DNA from: Clostridia bacterium
GTDB lineage: Bacteria > Bacillota_A > Clostridia > Christensenellales > Aristaeellaceae
NCBI GenBank assembly: GCA_017530275.1
Contig: JAFXMP010000001.1
Location: 1 to 11,394 of the forward strand
Direction of reading: 5' to 3'
DNA length: 11,394 nucleotides
Shown here: positions 1 to 6,196 of the stretch, one piece after another
Position numbering within the stretch: position 1 is the stretch's first letter
Layout: the number at the start of each line of letters is the position of its first letter
Notes under the pieces: generated by a model
Told to the model about the DNA's origin: nothing
The model's database searches: none
What the model saw: the letters and a program-made list of their open reading frames with translations, nothing else
Made by a program: the position numbers and the translations under genes

Positions 1-117
1 AAGGACCTGAAACAGAAAACTCACAGTTTTATGCGTATGCTTCAGAAGAATCCTCAGAAAGTCTGTAAACTGTTTGACCACAAAAATCTTAGTTATATTA
101 AGCTATGTCAGTGTTGA
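1..117 (+). CDS. C-terminal end of an unrecognised protein (5' partial)
   Basis: Frame 1 is open from the first base and stops at TGA 115-117, giving 38 residues that are basic and Lys/Gln-rich (several QK, KN and HK pairs). The beginning lies outside the window. I do not recognise the family. The following ORF (124-435) is in the same reading frame, only two codons after this stop, and has no ribosome binding site of its own. The two could therefore be one gene interrupted by a nonsense codon. Alternatively they are two adjacent genes. The evidence is the open frame and its natural-looking composition only. Confidence 0.35.
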   Translation, partial: KDLKQKTHSFMRMLQKNPQKVCKLFDHKNLSYIKLCQC

Positions 118-123
118 GATTTA

Positions 124-435
124 GTGGCCGGAGTAATATATTATTTTGAACAAGCAAAGAGGGATGCGGAACAGGAATTGAACGGCTGTAAAAAAAGATT
201 AAAGCCTGGAGAAATCGGCATCCATGCGGTTGGTTATGGGGTGACTTTTGAGCGGGCAAAATGCCTGCGCCTCGTTTCACTGGGTTTGCTGGAAAACGGT
301 ACCGTATTCCCGAAAAACAACGAGGAAAACAGCGACGTGACGCTGACTGCTCAAGGAAGATACTTCGCAAATCTGTTATTGAAAATGGGATATCAGACGC
401 TTTCAAAGAGAATCATGGATCATGGCATCGTATAG
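124..435 (+). CDS. Hypothetical protein, possible winged-helix fold
   Basis: The 103-residue frame opens at GTG 124 and ends at TAG 433-435. No Shine-Dalgarno sequence precedes the GTG, so the start is doubtful and the ORF may be the tail of the upstream in-frame reading (1-117) beyond a TGA. The C-terminal half has a helix ending in LVSLGLLENG, a short variable stretch, then LTAQGRYFANLL. That pattern resembles a winged-helix recognition helix, wing and final helix, but I cannot assign a family. The stop lies 15 bases before the ATG of the truncated hsdR copy at 451, with a good ribosome binding site between them. This suggests the ORF was formerly the gene just before hsdR in an operon. Confidence 0.45.
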   Translation: MAGVIYYFEQAKRDAEQELNGCKKRLKPGEIGIHAVGYGVTFERAKCLRLVSLGLLENGTVFPKNNEENSDVTLTAQGRYFANLLLKMGYQTLSKRIMDHGIV

Positions 436-450
436 TAAGGAAGGATCAAA

Positions 451-531
451 ATGACCAACTTTGATTTCCTTCTGTCCACCTCGGACTTTGCCTCCTTCGG
501 GGAACCTGCGGCAGCGGTGAAAAAAGCCTGA
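451..531 (+). pseudogene. Truncated 5' copy of hsdR (26 codons)
   Basis: The frame starts MTNFDFLLS, then runs DFASFGE, an alanine-rich stretch, KKA and a stop at 529-531. The intact hsdR at 2575 starts MTNFDFLLS and then DFASFGEAAAAAEK. The nucleotide match covers about 70 bases with scattered, mostly synonymous differences and one probable codon insertion/deletion. Homology then ends and a stop follows. A strong ribosome binding site (AAGGAAGG, from 437) sits 6-7 bases before the ATG, better than the one before the intact gene. This looks like the original hsdR start of the upstream operon, cut off when the following 2 kb arrived. It could be a translated 26-residue leader peptide, but the homology favours a relic. 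Confidence 0.8.
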
Positions 532-556
532 AAACTGCACTAAAAATGCCCGAAAT

Positions 557-592
557 TTGCACTTTCTTTTCCTTGTAACGGGTGTATATAAT
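557..592 (+). promoter_or_regulatory. Candidate promoter P1 of the small ORF
   Basis: A TATAAT hexamer at 587-592 lies 36 bases before the small ORF. There is no canonical -35 at 17 bp: TTGCAC at 557-562 is 24 bp away and a T-rich TTTCTTTTCC occupies 563-572. The -10 neighbourhood (TATAATATGG, then GTGTGC) closely resembles the promoter at 974-994, which supports it being real. Confidence 0.5.
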
Positions 593-628
593 ATGGTGTG
601 CTGAACCACGAAGAAAGGGGGAATGACG

Positions 629-826
629 ATGTACGATGCTGGCTATCAGCAGAATGACGCTTGTGAACAGCAATATCAAAGCGCGAGAGAAGCTGTTAAG
701 GCAGCCATGAACAGATTTGAACAATTGCGGCCTGACCAACAGCAGCGGCTTTTGCAAGAATTGATCCAAGAAAAAACTTTGGAAGAGTTATGGTACAGAA
801 TGAATTTGTTTTTCTCTGGGCAGTAG
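629..826 (+). CDS. Small hypothetical protein, 65 aa, Gln/Glu-rich, helical
   Basis: The product begins MYDAGYQQND and is rich in Gln, Glu and Arg with regularly spaced hydrophobic residues. It should be mostly alpha-helical, with a QLRPDQQQRLLQELIQE segment at about 32-48. ATG 629 is preferred over the in-frame ATG 623 because the GGGGG at 617-621 lies 7 bases before 629 but only one before 623. The ORF has its own promoter (587-592) and a possible terminator (891-950), so it looks like a single-gene unit. It lies between the broken hsdR start and the AlbA_2 gene. I do not recognise the family. A small regulator, antitoxin-like partner or anti-restriction accessory is possible, but nothing in the sequence proves it. 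Confidence 0.55.
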   Translation: MYDAGYQQNDACEQQYQSAREAVKAAMNRFEQLRPDQQQRLLQELIQEKTLEELWYRMNLFFSGQ

Positions 827-853
827 TTATTTGCCCTGCGAAAAGCCGCAACT

Positions 854-870
854 ATTAGAAAATTTCTAAT
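854..870. repeat. 17-bp perfect palindrome
   Basis: ATTAGAAA-A-TTTCTAAT is an 8+1+8 inverted repeat lying 28 bases after the small ORF's stop. It is too AT-rich to be a strong terminator and has no adjoining T-tract. It may be a protein-binding site or a weak transcript end. Confidence 0.45.
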
Positions 871-890
871 GGTTCAATAAAATGCCAAAC

Positions 891-950
891 GGCAGGCTGC
901 GAATCATGAGATAGATGGGATGAATCTTGAAAAAATGCCTGCCTCTTCTT
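891..950 (+). terminator. Possible terminator with a long loop after the small ORF
   Basis: GGCAGGC (891-897) pairs with GCCTGCC (937-943) around a 39-base loop, and the right arm is followed by a T-rich run that continues to about 960. The loop is long for an intrinsic terminator. The T-rich run also forms the upstream part of the next promoter, so the assignment is tentative. Confidence 0.35.
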
Positions 951-979
951 GTTTTCTTTTCCTGAAATATGCGTATAAT
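949..979 (+). promoter_or_regulatory. Candidate promoter P2 of the AlbA_2 gene
   Basis: TATAAT at 974-979 is preceded by TTGTTT at 949-954 with a 19-bp spacer, so the -35 is weak. Transcription would start near 986, only a few bases before the TACCCTAAAR array at 992. The array would thus form the start of the leader RNA, or an operator just downstream of the start site. Confidence 0.55.
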
Positions 980-991
980 ATTGGCGTATGC

Positions 992-1032
992 CACCTTAAA
1001 GCTACCCTAAAGTACCCTAAAATACCCTAAAG
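992..1032 (+). repeat. TACCCTAAAR array 1 (four units) in the AlbA_2 leader
   Basis: Units are CACCTTAAAGC (992-1002), TACCCTAAAG (1003-1012), TACCCTAAAA (1013-1022) and TACCCTAAAG (1023-1032), followed by a T-run. Unit offsets are 11, 10 and 10 bp, close to one helical turn, so a bound protein would see all four on one face of the DNA. The array lies between the likely transcription start and the ribosome binding site of the AlbA_2 gene. From 992 to 1036 it matches the second array (2499-2543) at 43 of 45 positions. Confidence 0.85.
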
Positions 1033-1053
1033 TTTTTATAGGCGGTGAAATTC

Positions 1054-2517
1054 GTGGAAGGAACGGTTTCTAAGCAAACCCTCCAGCAGTGGAGAACAGA
1101 AAAAGAGGGACAGTTCTTTGATAGAAAATCGGCAAGGATAGCTCCGAAGGATTTGGCAACGCATATTTGTGCGTTTGCCAATGCGTCCGGCGGTTCCATT
1201 GTTGTTGGCATTGAAGACAATGGAAAGCTGTCCGGCGTTTCACAGAATCAAGAAAATGAACTCCGCCAAGCGGTACTTGATTTTTTCGTCTATATGCCTG
1301 AAGTGAAAATAGAGGTTTTTTTCGCCACAGCGGAAGACTGCCCGAAAGGATGCCGCTTATTAACATTTGGGATAGCCCCAAGCTATGACTCTATCATTAA
1401 AACAAAATCGGGCGAAGCCTATCTTCGCGTTGGCGACAAGAGCAGAAAACTGAGTACTGCGCAATTAATGGAATTGGAATACTCAAAAGGAACCCGCAGC
1501 TATGAAACGACCATTATTCCGGACGCATCATTTGACGATCTGAATGATCAACTGATTCATGATTATGTTCAGATATTAAATCCATCCGCGAGCAACCCGC
1601 AGGAATTGCTACGGGCACGGGGGTTGATTCGCAGAATAAGCGGGGAAGATAAAATAACAGTGGCCGGATTGCTGCTTTTTGGAAAGCAGCCCACACAGTT
1701 TTTACCCTCTGCACGAGTACGGTTTCTCCGATATGAGGGAACACGGGCAGGGGTGGGCACGAACATTAATATTGTGAAGGACGTTACCCTTGAAAGCGCA
1801 TTGCCCACTTTGCTGAGAAAAGGGCAAGAACTGTTAGAATCACAAATGCGTGAATTTCAGCATTTATCCAAGGAAGGTGTATTTGAAAAAGTTCCGGAAT
1901 ATCCTCCGTTTACTTGGCTTGAAGGATTGGTCAATGCCGTCACGCATCGTGATTATTCTATTCAGGGAGACTATATCCGTATTTCAATGTTTGATGACCG
2001 GATAGAAATAACCAGCCCTGGTTCTTTTCCGAGTATTGTCACCGTCGATAATATTCAAAATACAAGGTTTTCACGAAACCCATTAATTGCGCGTGTATTA
2101 AGCGACTTTGGGTGGGTAAGAGAATTAAATGAAGGGGTACGAAGAATATATCAAGATATGCAGGCGTTCTTCCTGGAGCCACCCATTTACCAGGTTTTAA
2201 ATCGAAATACTGTATGCCTGACATTAAAAAATAATATAGCGACGCGGTCTCTGCGTAAGCTTGAAACCGGTTTTCCCAATATAGGGGAAGTATGGAATAA
2301 TATGAAACCAATAGAAAAAGATATAGCATATTATTTGGCAAACGTACCCAAATGCACCCCCAAAGACCTTATGGATCTTACGGGGAAATCAAGGCCGACA
2401 ATATTGCGTTACATTAAAAAAATGATTGAAGCAAATATTGTTGAAGAACATGCCGCATCAACCAGCGACCCAACAAAGTATTATTCTCTCACGGGTGCTA
2501 CCTTAAAGCTACCCTAA
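1054..2517 (+). CDS. AlbA_2 / GHKL-ATPase / winged-helix DNA-binding protein
   Basis: The 487-residue product has the architecture of the ATP-binding 'Schlafen/AlbA_2' regulators (AlbA_2 plus HATPase_c_4). Residues about 15-130 contain the AlbA_2 core: EGQFFDRKSA, the FANASGG turn, then VVGIEDNG. Residues about 285-380 carry a GHKL-type nucleotide pocket, with the N-box as E290, N294 and H298 in the LVNAVTHRDYS segment, followed by DDRIEITSPG. Residues about 420-480 form a winged helix with a TGKSRPTILRYIKKM recognition region. GTG 1054 is chosen because AGGCGGTG (1040-1047) precedes it by six bases; the upstream GTG 1045 lies inside that site. Its last residues, TLKLP and the stop, are encoded by the second repeat array. 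Members are generally annotated as transcriptional regulators or accessory defence proteins. It probably acts on the arrays beside it. Confidence 0.85.
   Translation: MEGTVSKQTLQQWRTEKEGQFFDRKSARIAPKDLATHICAFANASGGSIVVGIEDNGKLSGVSQNQENELRQAVLDFFVYMPEVKIEVFFATAEDCPKGCRLLTFGIAPSYDSIIKTKSGEAYLRVGDKSRKLSTAQLMELEYSKGTRSYETTIIPDASFDDLNDQLIHDYVQILNPSASNPQELLRARGLIRRISGEDKITVAGLLLFGKQPTQFLPSARVRFLRYEGTRAGVGTNINIVKDVTLESALPTLLRKGQELLESQMREFQHLSKEGVFEKVPEYPPFTWLEGLVNAVTHRDYSIQGDYIRISMFDDRIEITSPGSFPSIVTVDNIQNTRFSRNPLIARVLSDFGWVRELNEGVRRIYQDMQAFFLEPPIYQVLNRNTVCLTLKNNIATRSLRKLETGFPNIGEVWNNMKPIEKDIAYYLANVPKCTPKDLMDLTGKSRPTILRYIKKMIEANIVEEHAASTSDPTKYYSLTGATLKLP
2479..2484 (+). promoter_or_regulatory. Weak candidate -10 before hsdR, inside the AlbA_2 gene
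   Basis: TATTAT, preceded by G as in P2, lies 14 bases before array 2. TATAAT lies 12 bases before array 1. No -35 is convincing, so this is supported only by its parallel position. If real, hsdR would have a promoter independent of P2, followed by the same array. Confidence 0.2.
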
Positions 2518-2539
2518 AATACCCTAAAATACCCTAAAG
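2499..2539 (+). repeat. TACCCTAAAR array 2 (four units) between AlbA_2 and hsdR
   Basis: Units are TACCTTAAAGC (2499-2509), TACCCTAAAA (2510-2519), TACCCTAAAA (2520-2529) and TACCCTAAAG (2530-2539), then TTTT. Number, order, the T variant in unit 1, the extra C and the 11-10-10 spacing all match array 1, 1507 bp away. The array overlaps the AlbA_2 3' end (stop TAA 2515-2517) and ends 35 bases before the hsdR ATG. Confidence 0.85.
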
Positions 2540-2574
2540 TTTTACGAAAGCATGTTTGAAATGGGGAAGCTACC

Positions 2575-5500
2575 ATGACCAACTTTGATTTCCTCCTGTC
2601 ATCCCCGGACTTTGCGTCCTTCGGGGAAGCGGCGGCGGCAGCGGAAAAGATATACGGCATCGACCCGGCGGCCTGCGTCATCAATTGCCGCAGGGCCATG
2701 GAGTTTGCCGTCAAATGGATGTATTCTGTCGATTCGGCCCTCACCATGCCCTGGGACGATAAGCTGGTCAGCCTGCTCAGCACCGAAGAATTCCGGGACA
2801 TTGTGGACGATAACCTGCAGCGGCGGCTGGATTACATCCGGCGGGTGGGCAACAGCGCCGCCCACGACGGCAGGAAAATCACCAGGGAACAGGCCCTGCT
2901 GTGCCTGCAAAACCTGTGGGTGTTCCTGGATTTCGTGGCCTATTGCTATGGGGACAGCTATACGCCCGGCCAGTTCGATCCCACCCTGCCGGAGCAGCAG
3001 GGCGCGCCCGTGTACGTCGTGCCCCCGGAAAAGGAAGCCGAGCTGGAACAGCTGCTAAAGGAAAACGCCGCCCTGCGGGAGGAATTGACCGCCCGCCGCG
3101 CAGAGCAAGCCCAGACCTACACCCCCAAGCCCCTGGACATTTCGGAATACAAGACCCGGAAGCTGTATATCGACGTGATGCTGGAGGACGCGGGCTGGAC
3201 GGAGGGCCGGGACTGGCTGAATGAAGTGGAACTGCCCGGTATGCCCAACAAGAGCGAAACGGGCTATGCAGATTATGTGCTCTATAGCGATGATGGACGG
3301 GCCCTGGCTGTGATCGAAGCCAAACGCACCTGCGTGGACGTGGCGAAGGGCCGCCAGCAGGCCAAGCTGTACGCTGATCTGCTGGAAAAGCAGTATGGCC
3401 GCCGCCCCGTGGTGTTCCTGACCAACGGCTTTGAAACCCGGATCATCGATAATCAGTACCCCGAGCGCCGGGTGGCCGCGGTGTACAGCAAGCGGGACCT
3501 GGAAAAACTGTTCAACCTGCAAAGGATGCGGCTGCCCCTGAAGAACATCCTGGTGGATAAGAAAATCGCCGGGCGGTATTATCAGGAGGAAGCCATCAAG
3601 GCGGTATGCGAGAGCATGGACGCCAGGAACCGCCGCAAGGCCCTGCTGGTGATGGCTACCGGCAGCGGCAAAACCCGTACGGTGATCGCCCTGTGCAAGG
3701 TGCTGCTGGAAAAGGGCTGGGTGAAGAATATCCTGTTCTTAGCGGACCGAAACTCCCTGGTCACCCAGGCCAAGCGCAATTTTGTGAACCTGCTGCCCGA
3801 TCTGTCCACCGTGAACCTGTGCGAGGATAAGGAGAATTACGCCGCCCATTGCGTGTTTTCCACGTATCAGACCATGTTCAACTGCATCGACACGGTGCAC
3901 GACGAGCACGACGAAAAGCTGTTCACCAGCGGGCATTTCGATTTGGTGATCTGCGACGAGGCGCACCGCTCCATTTACAACAAGTACCGGGATATTTTCA
4001 ATTATTTCGATGCGCCCCTGGTGGGCCTCACCGCTACGCCCAAGGACGAGATCGACAAGAATACCTATGAGATTTTCGAGCTGGAAAGCGGCGTGCCCAC
4101 CTACGGCTACGAGCTGGCCCAGGCCGTGAAGGACGGCTACCTGGTGGACTTTATCAGCGTGGAAACGCAGCTGAAATTCATCCAGCAGGGCATCGTTTAT
4201 GATGAGCTGTCCGACGAGGATAAAGAGGAATACGAAAACACCTTTGAGGATGAAAACGGTAAGTTGCCCGAGAGCATCGCGTCCTCGGCGCTGAATGAAT
4301 GGGTTTTTAATGAGGATACCATCCGGGAAGTGCTGCGGGTGCTGATGGAAAACGGATTGAAAATCGATTACGGCAACAGGATCGGCAAAACCATCATTTT
4401 TGCCAAGAACCACACCCACGCGGAAAAAATACGGGACGTATTCTATAAGGAGTATCCGCACCTTGTGGGCTGGGCCAAGGTGATCGACAATTATATGACC
4501 TACGCCCAAAGCGCCATCGACGAGTTTTCGGAGCCGGCCAAGCTGCCCCAGATCGCCATTTCCGTGGATATGCTGGATACCGGCATCGATGTGCCGGAGG
4601 TGCTGAACCTGGTATTCTTCAAAAAAGTGATGAGCAAGGCCAAATTCTGGCAGATGATCGGCCGCGGCACCCGGCTGTGCCCGGGGCTGATGGACGGGCA
4701 GGACAAGAGCAAATTCTATATCTTCGATTTCTGCGGCAATTTCGAGTTCTTCCGCATGAACAAGGGAAAGGCTACCGCCAATATGCTGGCCCTGGCGGGG
4801 GCGCTGTTCAGCCTGAAAGCGCAGATCGCCTTCAAATTGCAGGATATCGCTTATCAGACGGAGGATTTGATCGCTTTCCGGCAGTCGCTGGTTGACGATA
4901 TGGTGGGAAGGGTGCGCGCACTGAACCGGGAAAACTTTGCGGTTCGGCAGCATCTGAAATACGTGGAAATGTTCAGCAGTCCGGAGAATTTTCAGGCGCT
5001 GACGTATGAAAATACGCTCATGATGGAGCAGGAATTGGCTCCGCTGGTGATCCCGGATCAGGATGATCCCAAAGCGCTGCGGTTTGACGCGCTGATGTAC
5101 GGCATCGAACTGGCTTATCTGGCGGGGAAAAAGTACAGCCGGGCGCGGCATGATTTAATGGCGAAGGTGTCCGCCGTGGCCCAAGTCGCCAATATCCCCG
5201 CGATCATGGCGCAAAGCGAATTGATCCATCAAATCCTGGAAACCGATTATCTGGAAAACGCCGGGATCAATGAATTTGAAAATATCCGCGAGAACATTCG
5301 TGATTTGATCAAGTATATCCCTGTAAGCAAGATCATCTATATGACCAATTTCGATGATCAGGTGCTTTCCATGGATTGGAAAGAAGCCGAGCTGGAAAAC
5401 GACGATCTGAAAAACTATAAGGCGAAGGCGGAATTTTACGTCCGCCAGCATCAGGATCAGACTGTGATTGCCAAGCTGAAAAGCAATGTTCCCCTGACGG

Positions 5501-5871
5501 AATCGGACGTGCACGAGCTGGAGCGCATCCTCTGGAGCGAGGTTGGCACCAGGGAAGATTATGAGCGGGAGATCGGTTCCGTACCATTAGGCGAGTTTGT
5601 CCGGGGCATCATCGGCATGGATATGGCTGCCGCCAAGGCTGCTTTCGCAGATTATCTTGATAGCACGCAGTTGGACAGCCGACAAATCTATTTCGTCAAT
5701 CAGATCGTGGAGTACATCGTCCATAACGGCCTGATGAAGGATATGTCCGTGCTGCAGGAGCCGCCGTTCACCGATCAGGGCAGCATCGTGGATGTTTTTT
5801 CCGATCTGACGGTTTGGATGGGGATCAAGAAAGTGATCGATCAGGTGAATGCGAATGCATTGGCAGCGTAA
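2575..5871 (+). CDS. hsdR: Type I restriction endonuclease subunit R with DUF4145-like N-terminus
   Basis: This 1098-residue protein is the motor and nuclease subunit of a type I restriction complex; it translocates DNA using ATP and cuts unmodified DNA. Residues about 5-120 are DUF4145-like (helical, with RRVGNSAAHDG at 89-99). A charged coiled coil follows at about 151-178. The PD-(D/E)XK nuclease has D233, E248 and K250, with the QxxxY pair Q262/Y266. The SF2 helicase has ATGSGKT (361-367), DEAH (461-464), GLTATP (484-489), DTGIDVP (668-674) and QMIGRGTR (693-700). The C-terminus (about 830-1085) looks like the EcoEI_R_C region. All catalytic residues are present. GGGGA at 2563-2567 is a modest ribosome binding site. 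No methylase or specificity subunit is in the window, so it is either an orphan or served by genes outside. Its first codons are duplicated at 451. Confidence 0.95.
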   Translation: MTNFDFLLSSPDFASFGEAAAAAEKIYGIDPAACVINCRRAMEFAVKWMYSVDSALTMPWDDKLVSLLSTEEFRDIVDDNLQRRLDYIRRVGNSAAHDGRKITREQALLCLQNLWVFLDFVAYCYGDSYTPGQFDPTLPEQQGAPVYVVPPEKEAELEQLLKENAALREELTARRAEQAQTYTPKPLDISEYKTRKLYIDVMLEDAGWTEGRDWLNEVELPGMPNKSETGYADYVLYSDDGRALAVIEAKRTCVDVAKGRQQAKLYADLLEKQYGRRPVVFLTNGFETRIIDNQYPERRVAAVYSKRDLEKLFNLQRMRLPLKNILVDKKIAGRYYQEEAIKAVCESMDARNRRKALLVMATGSGKTRTVIALCKVLLEKGWVKNILFLADRNSLVTQAKRNFVNLLPDLSTVNLCEDKENYAAHCVFSTYQTMFNCIDTVHDEHDEKLFTSGHFDLVICDEAHRSIYNKYRDIFNYFDAPLVGLTATPKDEIDKNTYEIFELESGVPTYGYELAQAVKDGYLVDFISVETQLKFIQQGIVYDELSDEDKEEYENTFEDENGKLPESIASSALNEWVFNEDTIREVLRVLMENGLKIDYGNRIGKTIIFAKNHTHAEKIRDVFYKEYPHLVGWAKVIDNYMTYAQSAIDEFSEPAKLPQIAISVDMLDTGIDVPEVLNLVFFKKVMSKAKFWQMIGRGTRLCPGLMDGQDKSKFYIFDFCGNFEFFRMNKGKATANMLALAGALFSLKAQIAFKLQDIAYQTEDLIAFRQSLVDDMVGRVRALNRENFAVRQHLKYVEMFSSPENFQALTYENTLMMEQELAPLVIPDQDDPKALRFDALMYGIELAYLAGKKYSRARHDLMAKVSAVAQVANIPAIMAQSELIHQILETDYLENAGINEFENIRENIRDLIKYIPVSKIIYMTNFDDQVLSMDWKEAELENDDLKNYKAKAEFYVRQHQDQTVIAKLKSNVPLTESDVHELERILWSEVGTREDYEREIGSVPLGEFVRGIIGMDMAAAKAAFADYLDSTQLDSRQIYFVNQIVEYIVHNGLMKDMSVLQEPPFTDQGSIVDVFSDLTVWMGIKKVIDQVNANALAA

Positions 5872-5886
5872 CATAGGAGGATGGTT

Positions 5887-5970
5887 ATGATTTCAGAGGA
5901 ATTGAAAAAACTTATAGAAAAGTACAACTCGCAGGGGAAAATTGAGTTTGTCGCCTATAAGGCTCTCTGA
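5887..5970 (+). pseudogene. 27-codon remnant of the gene after hsdR
   Basis: A perfect AGGAGG (5875-5880) follows the hsdR stop at once and lies six bases before ATG 5887. The frame encodes 27 residues beginning MISEELKKLIEKYNSQG, a normal-looking amphipathic helical start, and stops at TGA 5968-5970. The same frame is then open to TGA 6073-6075 with hydrophobic residues and a YYENKNPERE segment, which could be later parts of the same broken gene. The operon position suggests a former restriction-modification partner gene that lost most of its length. A genuine 27-residue peptide is possible. I do not recognise the family. Confidence 0.5.
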
Positions 5971-6043
5971 ATCTTTCTTATTTTATTTTGCGGATTTTGC
6001 GATGGAACTCAGACCATCAGTTTGTATTATGAGAATAAGAATC

Positions 6044-6090
6044 CCGAACGGGAAGCTCCTTTGGCGTTTGTTTGAAATCTTCCCGTTCGG
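6044..6090. terminator. 12-bp inverted repeat, probable terminator
   Basis: CCGAACGGGAAG (6044-6055) pairs perfectly with CTTCCCGTTCGG (6079-6090) around a 23-base loop. Read on the minus strand, the stem is followed by a T-rich GATTCTTATTCTC and lies about 40 bases after the stop of the minus-strand remnant at 6131. It probably ended that gene, and could also stop plus-strand transcripts from hsdR. Confidence 0.55.
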
Positions 6091-6130
6091 ATATATCTTG
6101 TATTCATTCAAAGCCAGTAATAAGCAGGGG

Positions 6131-6196
6131 CTATTTCAATTCTTCAGGATAATACACCGTGACCGCCCGTAGATATTTTTCGTCAGGAATAAGGCC
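6131..6196 (-). pseudogene. C-terminal remnant of a minus-strand gene
   Basis: Read on the minus strand, this encodes a natural-looking C-terminus that includes LIPDEKYLRAVTVYYPEELK and a TAG at 6133-6131. A probable terminator follows. Upstream the frame runs without a stop through the 17-bp hairpin and then past the end of the esterase in another frame, so the rest of the gene is missing and was probably replaced. I do not recognise the family. It is short, so the assignment rests on composition and terminator placement. Confidence 0.4.

Noticed and set aside
536..563. TGCACT direct repeat before promoter P1
   Set aside because: Two six-base copies 22 bp apart are not significant alone, and the second is part of the weak -35 candidate.
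992..1032. Telomere-like repeat of a linear replicon
   Set aside because: The unit resembles a telomeric heptamer by eye, but there are only four copies, internal, and repeated at a gene end; nothing suggests a chromosome end.
992..2543. CRISPR array
   Set aside because: Units are 10 bp and directly tandem, with no spacers and only four per array.
3739..5151. 470-codon minus-strand ORF
   Set aside because: It lies wholly inside hsdR, opposite a frame with all helicase motifs. It is a shadow of GC-rich codons with no recognisable domains.
5942..6172. 76-codon plus-strand ORF after hsdR
   Set aside because: It overlaps the 27-codon ORF in another frame, has no ribosome binding site and has Phe/Ile/Arg-rich composition of AT-rich noncoding DNA.
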